This document shows, in pieces, positions 9,372 to 20,249 of a stretch of 64,000 nucleotides of DNA (position 1 is its first letter; each line of letters begins with the position of its first letter). The notes under the pieces were generated by a model. That model was not told the DNA's origin. It saw nothing but the letters and a program-made list of their open reading frames with translations, and did no database searches. Source of the DNA: Ophiosphaerella korrae (Eukaryota; Ascomycota; Dothideomycetes; Pleosporales; Phaeosphaeriaceae); contig JALNQF010000091.1 of NCBI GenBank assembly GCA_028456385.1, positions 107,484 through 171,483 on the forward strand, in the 5' to 3' direction. The translations under genes were made by a program, and so were the position numbers.

Positions 9372-12300
9372 ATACCTACTTGTTCTCTCCTCTATTTAAA
9401 ATTTTTAGCTAATTTTTAGCTAAGATTAATTTCTTTATTAGGTTCCTTTTATATAAAGAATTTAAAGTTAGCTAGATTAAATTTAGGCTTTTATACTAGG
9501 ATTTAAACTAATTATAGCTAATAAGTTTATACTAGTAATAGTAAGTCCTATCTATATTATTCTTATACTTACCTACTTTACTTTCTAAATACTAGCTCTA
9601 TTAGTACTAGTTTATCTAATACTCTTTTAGGTTACTCTTTAGTATTAGGTAAAGCTTACTCTTCCTTTTATCTAACTATAAAATCTTTAGCTTCTAGCTC
9701 TAAATTTTCTAAGATATCTATTAGTTCCTACTAGCTTTACTAGTAGAATTCTACTACTCTTACTCTTAGAGTATAGTTTCTAAACTTTGTACTATCTAGG
9801 TTAGTAATCTAATACTATCTAGAGGGATATAAGTAGATAACTTAATAAGAGCCCTTTTACTAAGGTTATAGTTTCTACTATCTAGATTTATTCTAGTTAC
9901 TAAATAAGTCTTAAATAAGTACTAATATTCTCTTAGGTATATCTTTTATACCTAATATCCTTTTAGTATTAAACTATTCTTTACTTTCTTTTTTTAGCCT
10001 AATTATACAATCTATAGCTTCTTAGAGTCTATTATTATATTTATTAAACTACTAGGCTTATAATACTAAGAGCGTAGTAGTATTATAAACTTCTAACTAT
10101 AAGAGGGTTTACTATATAGAGACGTAGAGTTTAATAGGTAAGACTTATTCCTAGCTATATATAAAGTATATTAGTATCTCTCTAGTACTACGTTTTACTA
10201 TAACTCTATCTACCTATAGCGTATAAAGTAGATTATCTACTTAATTATATTTAATCTTTTAGAAGGTAGCTACTAACTCTTTATAGCCTCTTTTAATTAT
10301 TCCTTAGTTTTAGAAGTAATAAGTACTTCTAATAACCTTTTAGGTACAATATAAGTAAGTAAGGTTAGCGACTAGTCCTTTATTTTCTAGTCTTCTATCT
10401 ACTATTATTTTAAATAGTACTCCCTATCTTAAGAATATATTTTATTTTAGGAACTTTATAATAGCTTCTAATATATTAACTCTAAGAGCTTTAGCCTCTA
10501 TATATAAGCTTATAAGGTCCTAATATATAATTATATATCTCTTACCTTCTTTACTATTAAGTATATAAACTATATCTAGTATAATCTATCTCTATAGGAC
10601 CTTAGGTCTCTAATTTAGGTATAGCTCTTCCTCTACTATCTAAAGTAAATAAAATTAATATTCTTAGTAAGATTTTACGTAGGTTTCTATATCTTTAAAT
10701 ATATTTAGCTAGAAATATTACGTCTAGATCTTTTACTATATTCTTTCTTAGCCTTAGTATCTACTTTTATTGTATAGTACCTTTAGAATCTCTAGCTACT
10801 CTTCTTTTTTATCTACTACTCTTTTTAGTAAGTACTATTTAGAGCCTTTAGCTTATAAGAGTCCTTATATAACTTTGTACTTTTACGTATTTTTATAGAG
10901 CTTTTAGGTATCTATTCTACTTATTCTAGCTAGAGTTTATAGTGTTACTAGCTATTTTATAATATTGCGTAGAAAAGGTATTTCTAGAGTGTCTAGTACG
11001 CTTAAGTCTATTTCTATCTTTAAGTATATAAATTCTAGGTCCTAAAGGCTTATCTATAGTAAGATAAAAGTTATAGACTCTAGATAGTAGTTTATAAATT
11101 CTTCTACGTCTTCTTTAAGCTCTTTTAGTAGCTACTATCCTAGTAGCTCTAGTTGCCTTAAGAGAGTATTTACTACTACGTTCTTTTTCTTAGCTACGTA
11201 CTTTATATTAAATTCCTATATATTTAGAAAGGTAAGCTATCTTATAATTAGAGCTCCTAAGAAGTTACTAGCGCTTTAATTAAGTTAATTTATAAGTATA
11301 TAGGTGTCTATTTTTACTATAAAATAAACTCTATAGATTTATAAGTAGAATTTCTTAAGTACTAGTAGTATAGCTTTATACTTATATTTCCTAGAATCCT
11401 AGTTACGCTCTAAAAGTAACTATACTCCTAATTTATAGCGTACTACGTTCTAATAGCCTTTTAGGTTTTCTTACTAGAGTACTACGCCCTAACCCTTTTT
11501 ACTTCTATTAACTAATATAATAATTAGTCTAATAGGCTTACTATAGTCTATAGAGACTAATACTAGTATACTAGTTAGTTAGGTTTTTAATTTATCTATA
11601 GTAAGAGAAGCTTCTTAACTCTATTTAAATTCTTTATTCTTCTTTAGTAGCTTAAATAGTAGTATTACTATCTTAGTAAAACCTTTAATCTAGATTCTAT
11701 AGTATACGTAAAAGCTAATAAATATTTAGACTTCTTTTAGAGATCTATAGGCTAGCTATTTAATTATCTTTTAGACCTTCTTATTAGCTAAGTACTAGCC
11801 TTCTTTATCTACTATATACCCTATAATCTCTATAGAGTTATAGTACTAATCTAATTTAAAACCTAAGGTAGTTATACTAGCTATCTTAAAGTTACGTAAA
11901 ACTTTATCTATATTAATAATATATTTGCTAATAAACCTTTAGATCTTAGGTTTAAGTAAATCTAAGTTATAGTCTATTTTTAGGCCTTTTACTATAATGT
12001 TATCTATATATAATATATAGCTAGTTAGAATTAATTCTTATAAGATTTTAGTTACTACTTATATAAACTTAGTAATAGAGTTTATAGTACTTATAGGTAG
12101 AGTGTATTACTATACTAGTCTATAAGTTAGCGTATAAAATACTATAAGTAGTCTAGAGTCTTAATAGAGCTCTACTTAATTATATCTAAAGAAGAAGTCT
12201 ATTAGGGATATAACGTAGTAACCTATAAATTCCTCTAAGAATTTATCTATTATAAGTACTTTTCCCCTTACCTAAAACCTCTCTTTAAGCCTCTCTCTTT

Positions 12301-13792
12301 AAACCTCCCTTTAAGCTCTTTAGGTACCCCTAGGATTACTTTTAGAGCTACTTAGGATTACATATACTCTTTAGATATATAAACACCTTTGTAAGCCTAT
12401 AAATCTCTTAAGGATTTGTCTTACTTTATTAATATACCTATTATTCTATTATATCTAACTTCTACTAAATACTCTTTATATTTTCTAGGTTTAGAAGTAA
12501 GTTAGTATTCCTAATAGTTATTCTATTAGTGCGCTAGGTATTATTAATAAGTTAGTATCCTTAGTCTTTTTTCTTTACTAAGAACTAGAAGTTACTATAT
12601 AGGCTTTTACTTAATTTAAGGACTTCTTAGTCTAGCTATTCTTAAATTATCTTATTAACTACTTCTTTTAGTTTATAAGGTATAGAGAAGCTATCCTCTT
12701 TTTAGGCTTTATAGAGTACTATATTAATTTAAACTAGTAAGATAATATTAGAGTAGATATAGCTTAATTCTATAAAGTTAACACTTAATATAGCTTCTTA
12801 ATATAAAAAAACTTTAATTAGTATTTCTCTTTCTTTTAGCTATAGCTAGTTAGTAATCTTTATTTTTACTAGCTACTCTTCTATAACCTAAGTACCTATA
12901 GATAAAAAAGTAGTCTTATTAGTAATATATTATTAGAATTATCTCTAGCTTTAGTTGTTATTTACTAGCTACCTAAGTTCTACTCTTACTTTCTAGTCTA
13001 ATCGACCCTCTACTTAGTAGGGCTATTCTAAGAAGTTATAGACTAGCTATACTTTTTTACCTTTTAACTTATATATAGTATTTAGCTTAAATTATAGCTT
13101 TATCTTTTATAAACTCTTAGGTATCTATTTTCTTCTTTCTACTTGTTTTTATATCCCTATAAGGTTTTCTAGGATTTCTAAGATACTTTTATCTAGAGAA
13201 ATACTAGCTTATTTTATTATTATTAGATCTACCTATAGATTATTCTATAATTCCTAGTATAGATACTAGGTACTACTAATAGTTCTCTAGGCGTCTCTTT
13301 CTTATTTCTCTATTTTCTAGGTATCTATTTATAGAACTCTACTCCTAGTAGTAGAGTTCCTTGCTAGTTTTTCTATTATTATTATATTTATCTATCTTAT
13401 ACTTTCTATTCTATTAAATATTACTATAAACTTTATAGAAGTATTTTAATTTTTTAACTAAACCTTATAGTATATTTAGCTATTATCTTCTTATTTAAAA
13501 GAGTATTAATAATCTATTATAAATAGGTTCCTAAAGATTATTAGGTAAGAGAAACCTCTTATAATAAAGAAGTTAGACTAGACTTTAATACTTCTAATAA
13601 TAACTAGTACGCCTTATACAATTTCTTTAAAGGACTCCTTTACTCTATTTATAGTAACTAGCTATACTCTAGCTATTTCTTTAAGTATAGAAGTTATACT
13701 TAAGCTAGTAGCTAGAGCTATTTTAAAGTAGATTATATTAAGTTCTACTCCTAAGTTAAGTAAAGCTAGTAGTTTAGTCCTATAGACCTAGA
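9372..13792 (-). pseudogene. Pol of the outer gypsy element: RT, RNase H, integrase (dead)
   Basis: Read right to left. The RT palm motif is LYIDNIIVKG at about 12016-11987, where functional Ty3/gypsy enzymes have Y-x-D-D, followed by a stretch ending IIGYIVDKEG that matches the RT thumb region of one fungal gypsy group. RNase H follows at roughly 11500-11000 and integrase at about 10900-9400. The integrase C-terminus has LYADRVTVKRST-like sequence and Y-S-stop-E-stop-VLPI where the family has YGREAVLPI. Interruptions are TAG/TAA at places where CAG, CAA or TGG would fit. The upstream end is cut by chromovirus K, so protease is probably just upstream of 13792 or beyond 27162. The part downstream of the RT motif is duplicated at 3285-5866. 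Confidence 0.7.
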
Positions 13793-13797
13793 TTATT

Positions 13798-14255
13798 TGT
13801 TATAGGTGTTACTAGGGTTAACTTCCTAGTACTATAGTTATTAGTAGATAGAGAAGTATTAGTAAAAGCTCGTGTTATAATCTATAATAGGCTATAAATA
13901 GTATAAGATGTTTTGTAACTATCTTAGTATTATTGCTTGTAGTTAATAATTAAATTACTAATACTATCCTAGTAATAGGTATTATTACTAACTATATATT
14001 TATAGTAATCTATTTATATAACCTTATAGATTACTACTAATCTATCTATACGTAATTATAGATTACCTTAATCTATTAGTACGTTATTATAGATTACTAC
14101 TAATCTATCTATACGTAACTATAGATTACTACTACGTATCCTAATTATAAGTAGTTTTCTAATTAAAGTTGTTACCCTACTTGTCCTATACTTTATTAGC
14201 GCCTAAGTTAAGACTAATTAGTTCTAACTTAATTTCTTCTATTACTCCTATACTA
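13798..14255 (-). repeat. 3' LTR of chromovirus K (subtype a)
   Basis: Begins tgttataggtgttac, ends ...cctatacta (from cctataaca). The middle holds several copies of agattactactaatct, a palindrome of inverted AGATTA/TAATCT arms. A minus-strand purine tract (agagggagagatag) lies just inside at 14256-14270. Confidence 0.9.
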
Positions 14256-14261
14256 CTATCT

Positions 14262-14928
14262 CTCCCTCTAAGTAGTTCTTAGTTTTCTTACTCTAAGGCT
14301 AAAGTTATTAATCTAGTTTCTTTATTAATATAAAGTTCTTTATCTTCCCTTATACCCACTAAATCTACTCTTTATTGTCTTCGATTAGTAGATTGTATAT
14401 TACGTTATAGTATTACTATATTTCTTTATTCTTGTTATAAATCTTTAAATCCTCCTCTAGAGTATATTTCTTTAAAATATAGTAAGGCTTACAAGGTATA
14501 TATTTATACTAATACTTATACATCTTATAACTTTTCTAGTATTTCCTTTATAGAATATAGGTTAATAATACTTATTTGTGCGTCTATACTTATTTACAAT
14601 AGGGAGAGCTATTAACTATACTTAAGATAAACTATCTAAATAGATTACTAAGGCTAAAAAAGAACGTAATTAGATTCTAAGTATATAGGTAGAAAATTAT
14701 ACTTATCTAATCTATCTTTATAAGATAAAGGCCTTAAATAATAAAAAATCTATTACTTAGGCTATCTTTATAGAGTCTAAGCTTAATTTTAAAGCTATAG
14801 GAGAGGCTACTCTTACTATATTAGGTGCTCTTATTACCTCTTTATCTAGTAGTAGTATTATTAGTTTTCTTAATTTACTACAAGGCGCTCTAGAGAGTTT
14901 TAACTTTAGAACTCCTCTAGTTTCTTAA
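14262..14928 (+). pseudogene. Antisense ORF (aORF) of chromovirus K, subtype a
   Basis: Read against gag-pol, from the 3' LTR toward pol. The first part includes YSCYKS, then KAYKVY (about 14484-14501) and NREESY-like sequence near 14610. The second part, shifted by one frame, runs from about 14626 to the stop TAA at 14926-14928 and includes YKIKALNNKK, IESKLNFKAIGEATLTILGA and the C-terminus LLQGALESFNFRTPLVS. Interruptions are TAA/TAG where Gln codons would fit. The stop lies 23 nt into the convergent pol gene, whose stop is at 14908-14906. The same protein pattern recurs in D, E (twice), H and I. Function unknown; paired Cys/Tyr positions and a Lys/Glu/Asn-rich helical second half suggest a small metal-binding plus coiled-coil protein, which is only inference. 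Confidence 0.7.
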
Positions 14929-17900
14929 GGTAATTAAGATTATCCTCTAGTTTCTATATTTTTTCCTATAGTTACCCTCTTTTATCTATACCTATCTATT
15001 TTACTAAATAGTAGTTCCTACTATTATAGAACTAGTATACTAGGATTTCTTTAACTTCTTATTCTTCTTATTCTCTATATATATCTACTTTATATACTAG
15101 TAGTTCTACGTTTTATAGTACTATCTTAAGTAGCGCTACGTAGAAAGTTAGGTATATCTTTATCTTGTTTAGTAGCTTTAATTTAAATATAACTAGCGTA
15201 ACTTCTTTCTTAATTTTATATAGTCCTATTTTAACGTAATCTAATTTTAGACTTAATTGTTTGCTCTTAATATTTTTTTATACTAACTATACTTTTTCTC
15301 TTTTTCTAAGTTTAAGTCCTTCTTTATATTTTTTATTATAGTACTTAGCTATATAGTTATATAAGAACTCTACGTCTTATCTTAATTAGTTATATATATC
15401 TTTAAGTCTATTAGTAAAGTTTTCTCCTCTTAGAGACTATAATACTTCTAGTCTTAATATTCTATATACGTTAGGGTTAAATCTATAGTTTATAAAGAAA
15501 AGTAATACTCTTATTACTATATTCTTTACGCTATTGTATACTAACTATGCTATAGGTAATAACTATACCTAATTATTCTAGTTGTAGTTAAGGTAGTATC
15601 TTAAGTATTGTTCTACTATTTAATTTATTCGTTCTAACTATTTGTTTATTTATAGATAATACGCTGTAGATATTACGTGTTTAATTCCTAATTACACTAT
15701 TATTGTTCTCTATAGTTTTAATATAAATCTTACGTCTCTATTTATAATAATCTTATCTAGTAGTTTATATTAACTAATTATAGTTCCTAGAACCTAGTAT
15801 ATAGTAACTTCTATCTTGTTTTTCTCTCTATATAGTCTAAAGTATAAGTACTTTATAACTTTATATACTATTATTAAGATTCTATTATACTTAACTCCTA
15901 ATATTTAATCTTTTAACTTAGGTAACTTTATAATAAAGTCTATTGTAATAACTTCCTATAGTTATTCTAGTACTTCTATTAGTTATAATATTCTATATAG
16001 TGCGTATCTATTATACTTATTTCTATAACATTCTATATAATCTTATAGTACTTCTATTACTAGTTATCTTACTCTTAAGATATAGTAGTCTTATAGTAAC
16101 TTATCTAGGGTTTTATTAATCTCTTAATAACTATATACTAGTAATTTATAAAATTGTTATATAAATTCTCTTTAAATTTTCTTTAGAATATATATTCTTT
16201 TATAGGCTTGTACGAATCCTTCTTAGATTTCTAGCTTTTCTATTTCTTTAGGTACTTCTTGTATTATTTTCTAAATCTATTTGTCTAGCTCGCTACTCTT
16301 CCTTTTAAGTATTATAGCTATTTTAGGTATATTTAGGACTAAGTATCCTTCTTTGTTCTATACTAGAACTATACTAGTAGCGCTTACTTCTTCTTATAAG
16401 TCTAATCTTCTACTAAGAGTATCTATAAATTAGTTATCTTTCCCTTTTATATATATAATTTCTATATTAAATATTAATAGGAATTCTTACTATCTTATAT
16501 ATTATTATAATAGTTCTTTATTTATTATAAATCTTATAAGATTCTTATAGTCTATATAGACCTTTATTTAGTATTTTACTCCTTATAGGTATACTCTCTA
16601 TTATTTAAATACTTTATAGATTACTAGTATCTCTTTATTATAAATTAGATAGTTAAGCTCTACTAGCTTTATTTTCTTAGAGAAGTATTTAACTAAATAT
16701 TCTTTCTTAGTCTTTAGGTCTTCTTGTATTAGTACTATTCTATAGACTAAATTAGATACGTCTATTTTTACTATTACTAGTAGGTCTAGGTTATATATTC
16801 TAATAACTAGGTTTTCTATAAACTTCTTTTTAATTATATTAAATACTTTCTTGTATTCCTTTATCTATTTAAATAGCGTATCCTTCTTTATAAGTTTTAT
16901 TATTAGTTTTATATCTTTAGACTATTTTACTATTAACTTTCTATAAAAGTTTACTAACCTATAAAACTATTATACCTCTTTTAGGTTCTTTAGTGTTAGC
17001 TATTTATTAATTAACTTAATTTTTTCTAAGTTAATCTTAATCTTTCCTAGTTTAATAATAAATCTAAGGAAGTCTATTTCTTTTATATAGAATTTACACT
17101 TTCTTATCTTAAGAAATATTTTACTTTCTACTAGTTTTTCTAGTACCTTATATATATATTATACATGTTCTTCTTCTATTTCTAAAAATATAAAGATGTT
17201 GTCTAGGTATATAAATATAAATATATCTAAGTATTCTCTTAGTACTATATTAATTCTTTCTTAAAAAGCTACTAGTGCATTTATTAAGCTAAAGGGTATA
17301 ACTAAGTACTTATATAGTCTATACTATGTTCTAAATACTATTTTCTATTTATTACCTTTCTTAATTCTAATCTAGTAGTAGGCGTTTTAGATATCTAGTT
17401 TTGTAAAGATTTTTACCTTTTATAGCTTATCTTGTATTTTATTAATCTATAGTAAAGGGTATTAGTTTTTGTTTATAACTATATTTATCTTTCTAAAGTC
17501 TACGTAGAGTCTCTTATTACTTATTCTCTTTTTATCTACAAATATAAGGCTATATACTACTAAGGATTTAGATTCTTATATCTATTCTTTCTTTATTGCG
17601 TTTTAAATAAATACTTGTTTAATCTTATATTCTTCTTCTATTTTCTTATAAACTAGGCTCTATCTTACGTTTTTTCTTTCCTCTAGGTCTATTGCTAAGT
17701 CCTATAGCTTGTATCCTAGGAGGTAGTCTTTAGGTTTAATAAGTTATTTTCCTTATTTCTTATATTCTTCTAGGAATTCTCCTCTATATATGCTTATGTT
17801 AGCTTTTAATATATCTTTCTTTAGGTGACTAATTCTTCTAGTTCTCTAATTAATGTATAGGTTAGTTATCTATAACTATAGTATTTCTAATATTATATCT

Positions 17901-19257
17901 TGTTTGTTATTAATTATTATTATATCTATAACTATATTTTTAATCTTTATCTCTTCTAATTCTAATATAAAGGGAACTATTTTAAACCTTATAGGTTCCT
18001 AAAATAGTTTTCCTTTAATTATACTTAGTTATTAAAGGTACTTCTTTGTTATATAGTATATTCCTTGTATTTCTATAAACTTCTTTAATATAAAGTTCTT
18101 TATAGCTCTACTATTAATTATTAGTTGTACTTTCTTCTCTTAGTATATACCTGTTTTTATAATATGTAGGCCTCTTATACCTTCTAGCTATTCTTACTTA
18201 GGTATTTTTATAAATTATCTATCCTTCTATAGCCATAATCTTATTTTAAGCTTATATTCTTTATATTTTAGATATTTATTATTCTTGTATTTATACTATA
18301 GTCCTCTTTAGACATATTTTTTAGATAGTTTTAGTCTAGGTTTTACTACTACGTAACTATTTTCTAGGGTTACTTCCTATCCTTAGATATCTTCTACTAG
18401 GATTACTCTTGTATAATTGTAGCCTCTTCTTCTTATAGGCTATATATTGTTATTTACTTTAAGGTTTCTATATATAATATAGTTCTTGTCTAAGTATACT
18501 AACTATAATACTTTAAAGTGTACTAGATGTTTTAGATTTATTATTCTATTATCTCCTTTCTAGTACTTATTGTTTCTAGGTATATCTATTATTAGAATAT
18601 AATATACTACTAGTATTCTTAGTATATAGGCTTTATTAATCTATTACATCTTCTTTATAAGGATTTACTATTCTTTTTACATAAGTATTCTTCTTACTAT
18701 AACTATATATTACTTTATCTATTCTTAAAATAGTATAAACTTTATTTTTTTAGGATTACGTTCTTTCTAGTCTTTATACGCTTCCTCTATACTTATAACT
18801 AGTAAGTATTTCTAAATAAACTTCTATTACTTATTTTGTTCCTTTATATCTATTATTATATAGATATTATAGCTATATATATCTAGCTAGGTATACTTTA
18901 TACCTCTTATACTAACTTGTTTCTTACTTTCTTATAGTCCTTTAGAGGAATCTATAGTAGTCTCTTTATCTTATACTAGTCTTTTAGCCTAGATTAATAA
19001 AATCTAGGGTCTTTCCCCTTCTAAGTCTTCTATTAGTAGGTCTATTACGTATACTATTTCTTCTAGCTACGCTTTTATTCTTTTTTCCTTTATTACTACT
19101 ACTCTATTCTTCTATAGGAAATATCCTACTCTTTATTTACTAGAAAGGTATATATAGTAGTTATCTTTATAATAAAAGGTTTAATAGAGTATTATATATT
19201 ATATTTCTTTACTCTTAGCTACTTTTTCCTAAGGTTTAGCCTATACTTTTAGTACTT
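14906..19257 (-). pseudogene. Chromovirus K pol: protease, RT, RNase H, integrase, chromodomain (dead)
   Basis: Right to left: an aspartic protease core reads IINSRA at 18118-18104, where the family has (I/L)DSGA, so the catalytic Asp is Asn and Gly is Arg. RT reads YLDN at 17209-17198 (normally YLDD), embedded in EYLDIFIFIYLDNIFIFLE. RNase H, then integrase with the HHCC zinc region and DDE core, follow. The C-terminus ends in a chromodomain-like stretch and LEEF before TAA at 14908-14906, overlapping the antisense ORF. The fragment is contiguous with 25565-26690 once the copia insertion and one TSD copy are removed. Nearly all interruptions are TAG/TAA. Confidence 0.8.
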
Positions 19258-19262
19258 CCTTT

Positions 19263-19812
19263 TATTAGATAAGTTACACAATTAGATACTTGATAGTATG
19301 TACGTAGAGAGGCGCAACAGATTCTAAGTGTACTTAGAATCTGTTAATTAGCTTACTTAAGCTAGTACTACAATCTAATTAGCTTAGCGCACGGGCGTAA
19401 TAATCGCTAAGCTACTAACCCTACTACAGCTAAAAGGATCGTAGCCTTAACCTTTACAAATAAAGGAATCGAATAAAGAATCTTATATATAAGGAGATAG
19501 ACTACGTTAGTACAACTAATATAATAAAGAAACTAGCACCTTAATAGAAGGAGTGTTAAGGATCTAGCTCGCCGCCGTCTCGAGAGACTTAGCTAAGACC
19601 GCCGTATCGTAGATATATAAATAGAGTATAGGGCTAGAGATAAAGAGAATAATTAATCTACTTAGTTTATACTTATTACTTTTAAGTTATAAGTAACTAA
19701 CTAAAAAAGGGCTTTTCTAAAAGCTTTAGTATCCCTCTCTAATAAGGCCCTTATATAGCTATTACAAAAAAGCCTTTTTATTAAATTGTTATAACCTCTT
19801 TTAAATCTAATA
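19263..19812 (+). repeat. 5' LTR of the copia element
   Basis: Starts tattagataagttacac and ends aaatctaata; both ends fit TG...CA altered by RIP-type changes. It retains a CpG-rich block (ctcgccgccgtctcgag, about 19568-19584) that is largely mutated in the 3' copy. No canonical initiator-tRNA primer site is obvious just downstream. Confidence 0.92.
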
Positions 19813-19864
19813 ATTAAGAGTCTTACTACCTTAACTAAGTTAAGTAAACTAGCATCTACCTACA

Positions 19865-19972
19865 TTAACTCGAGTATTAACTCGAGTATTAACTTAAGTA
19901 TTAACTCGAGCATTAACTCGAGCATTAACTCGAGTATTAACTTAAGTATTAACTCGAGTATTAAGCTAAGCA
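19865..19972 (+). repeat. 12-bp minisatellite with CTCGAG/CTTAAG units in the copia leader
   Basis: Nine tandem units of ttaactcgagta with variants (ttaacttaagta, ttaactcgagca, ttaagctaagca). Each unit contains a 6-bp palindrome, CTCGAG or its C/T-G/A mutated form CTTAAG. It lies between the 5' LTR and the first recognisable coding sequence. Confidence 0.9.
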
Positions 19973-19977
19973 CTATA

Positions 19978-20170
19978 AAGAGCATTAGCGAAAAGTGCTA
20001 ATCTCTTACCCTCTAGTAGCCCTACGCGCGTTAGCAAAAAGTACTATTCTCCTACTCTCTAGTAGCCCTACGCGCGTTAGCGAAAAGTACTATTCTCTTA
20101 CCCTCTAGCAGCACTACGAGCATCTTTAAAAAGGGCATAAATCTCCTACCCTCTAGTAGCCCTCTAACAA
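19978..20170 (+). repeat. ~46-bp tandem repeat in the copia leader
   Basis: Four imperfect units, each containing ctctagtagccctacgcgcg-like sequence then a gttagcgaaaagtact-like stretch. The two middle units are nearly identical; the outer ones are diverged. They keep CpG-rich cores (acgcgcg) in otherwise AT-rich surroundings. Confidence 0.8.
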
Positions 20171-20249
20171 CTCTTAAATTAAGCTAAGCACTATACTTAG
20201 CCTTAACTAAAGCGTACTCTAAAAAGTAACAATCTCTTACTCTTTTATA

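Noticed and set aside
19313..19346. Inverted repeat (cagattctaag...cttagaatctg) in the copia LTR as a terminator
   Set aside because: A short palindrome does exist in both LTR copies, but it has no T-run after it and eukaryotic LTRs do not use hairpin terminators; left as part of the LTR.
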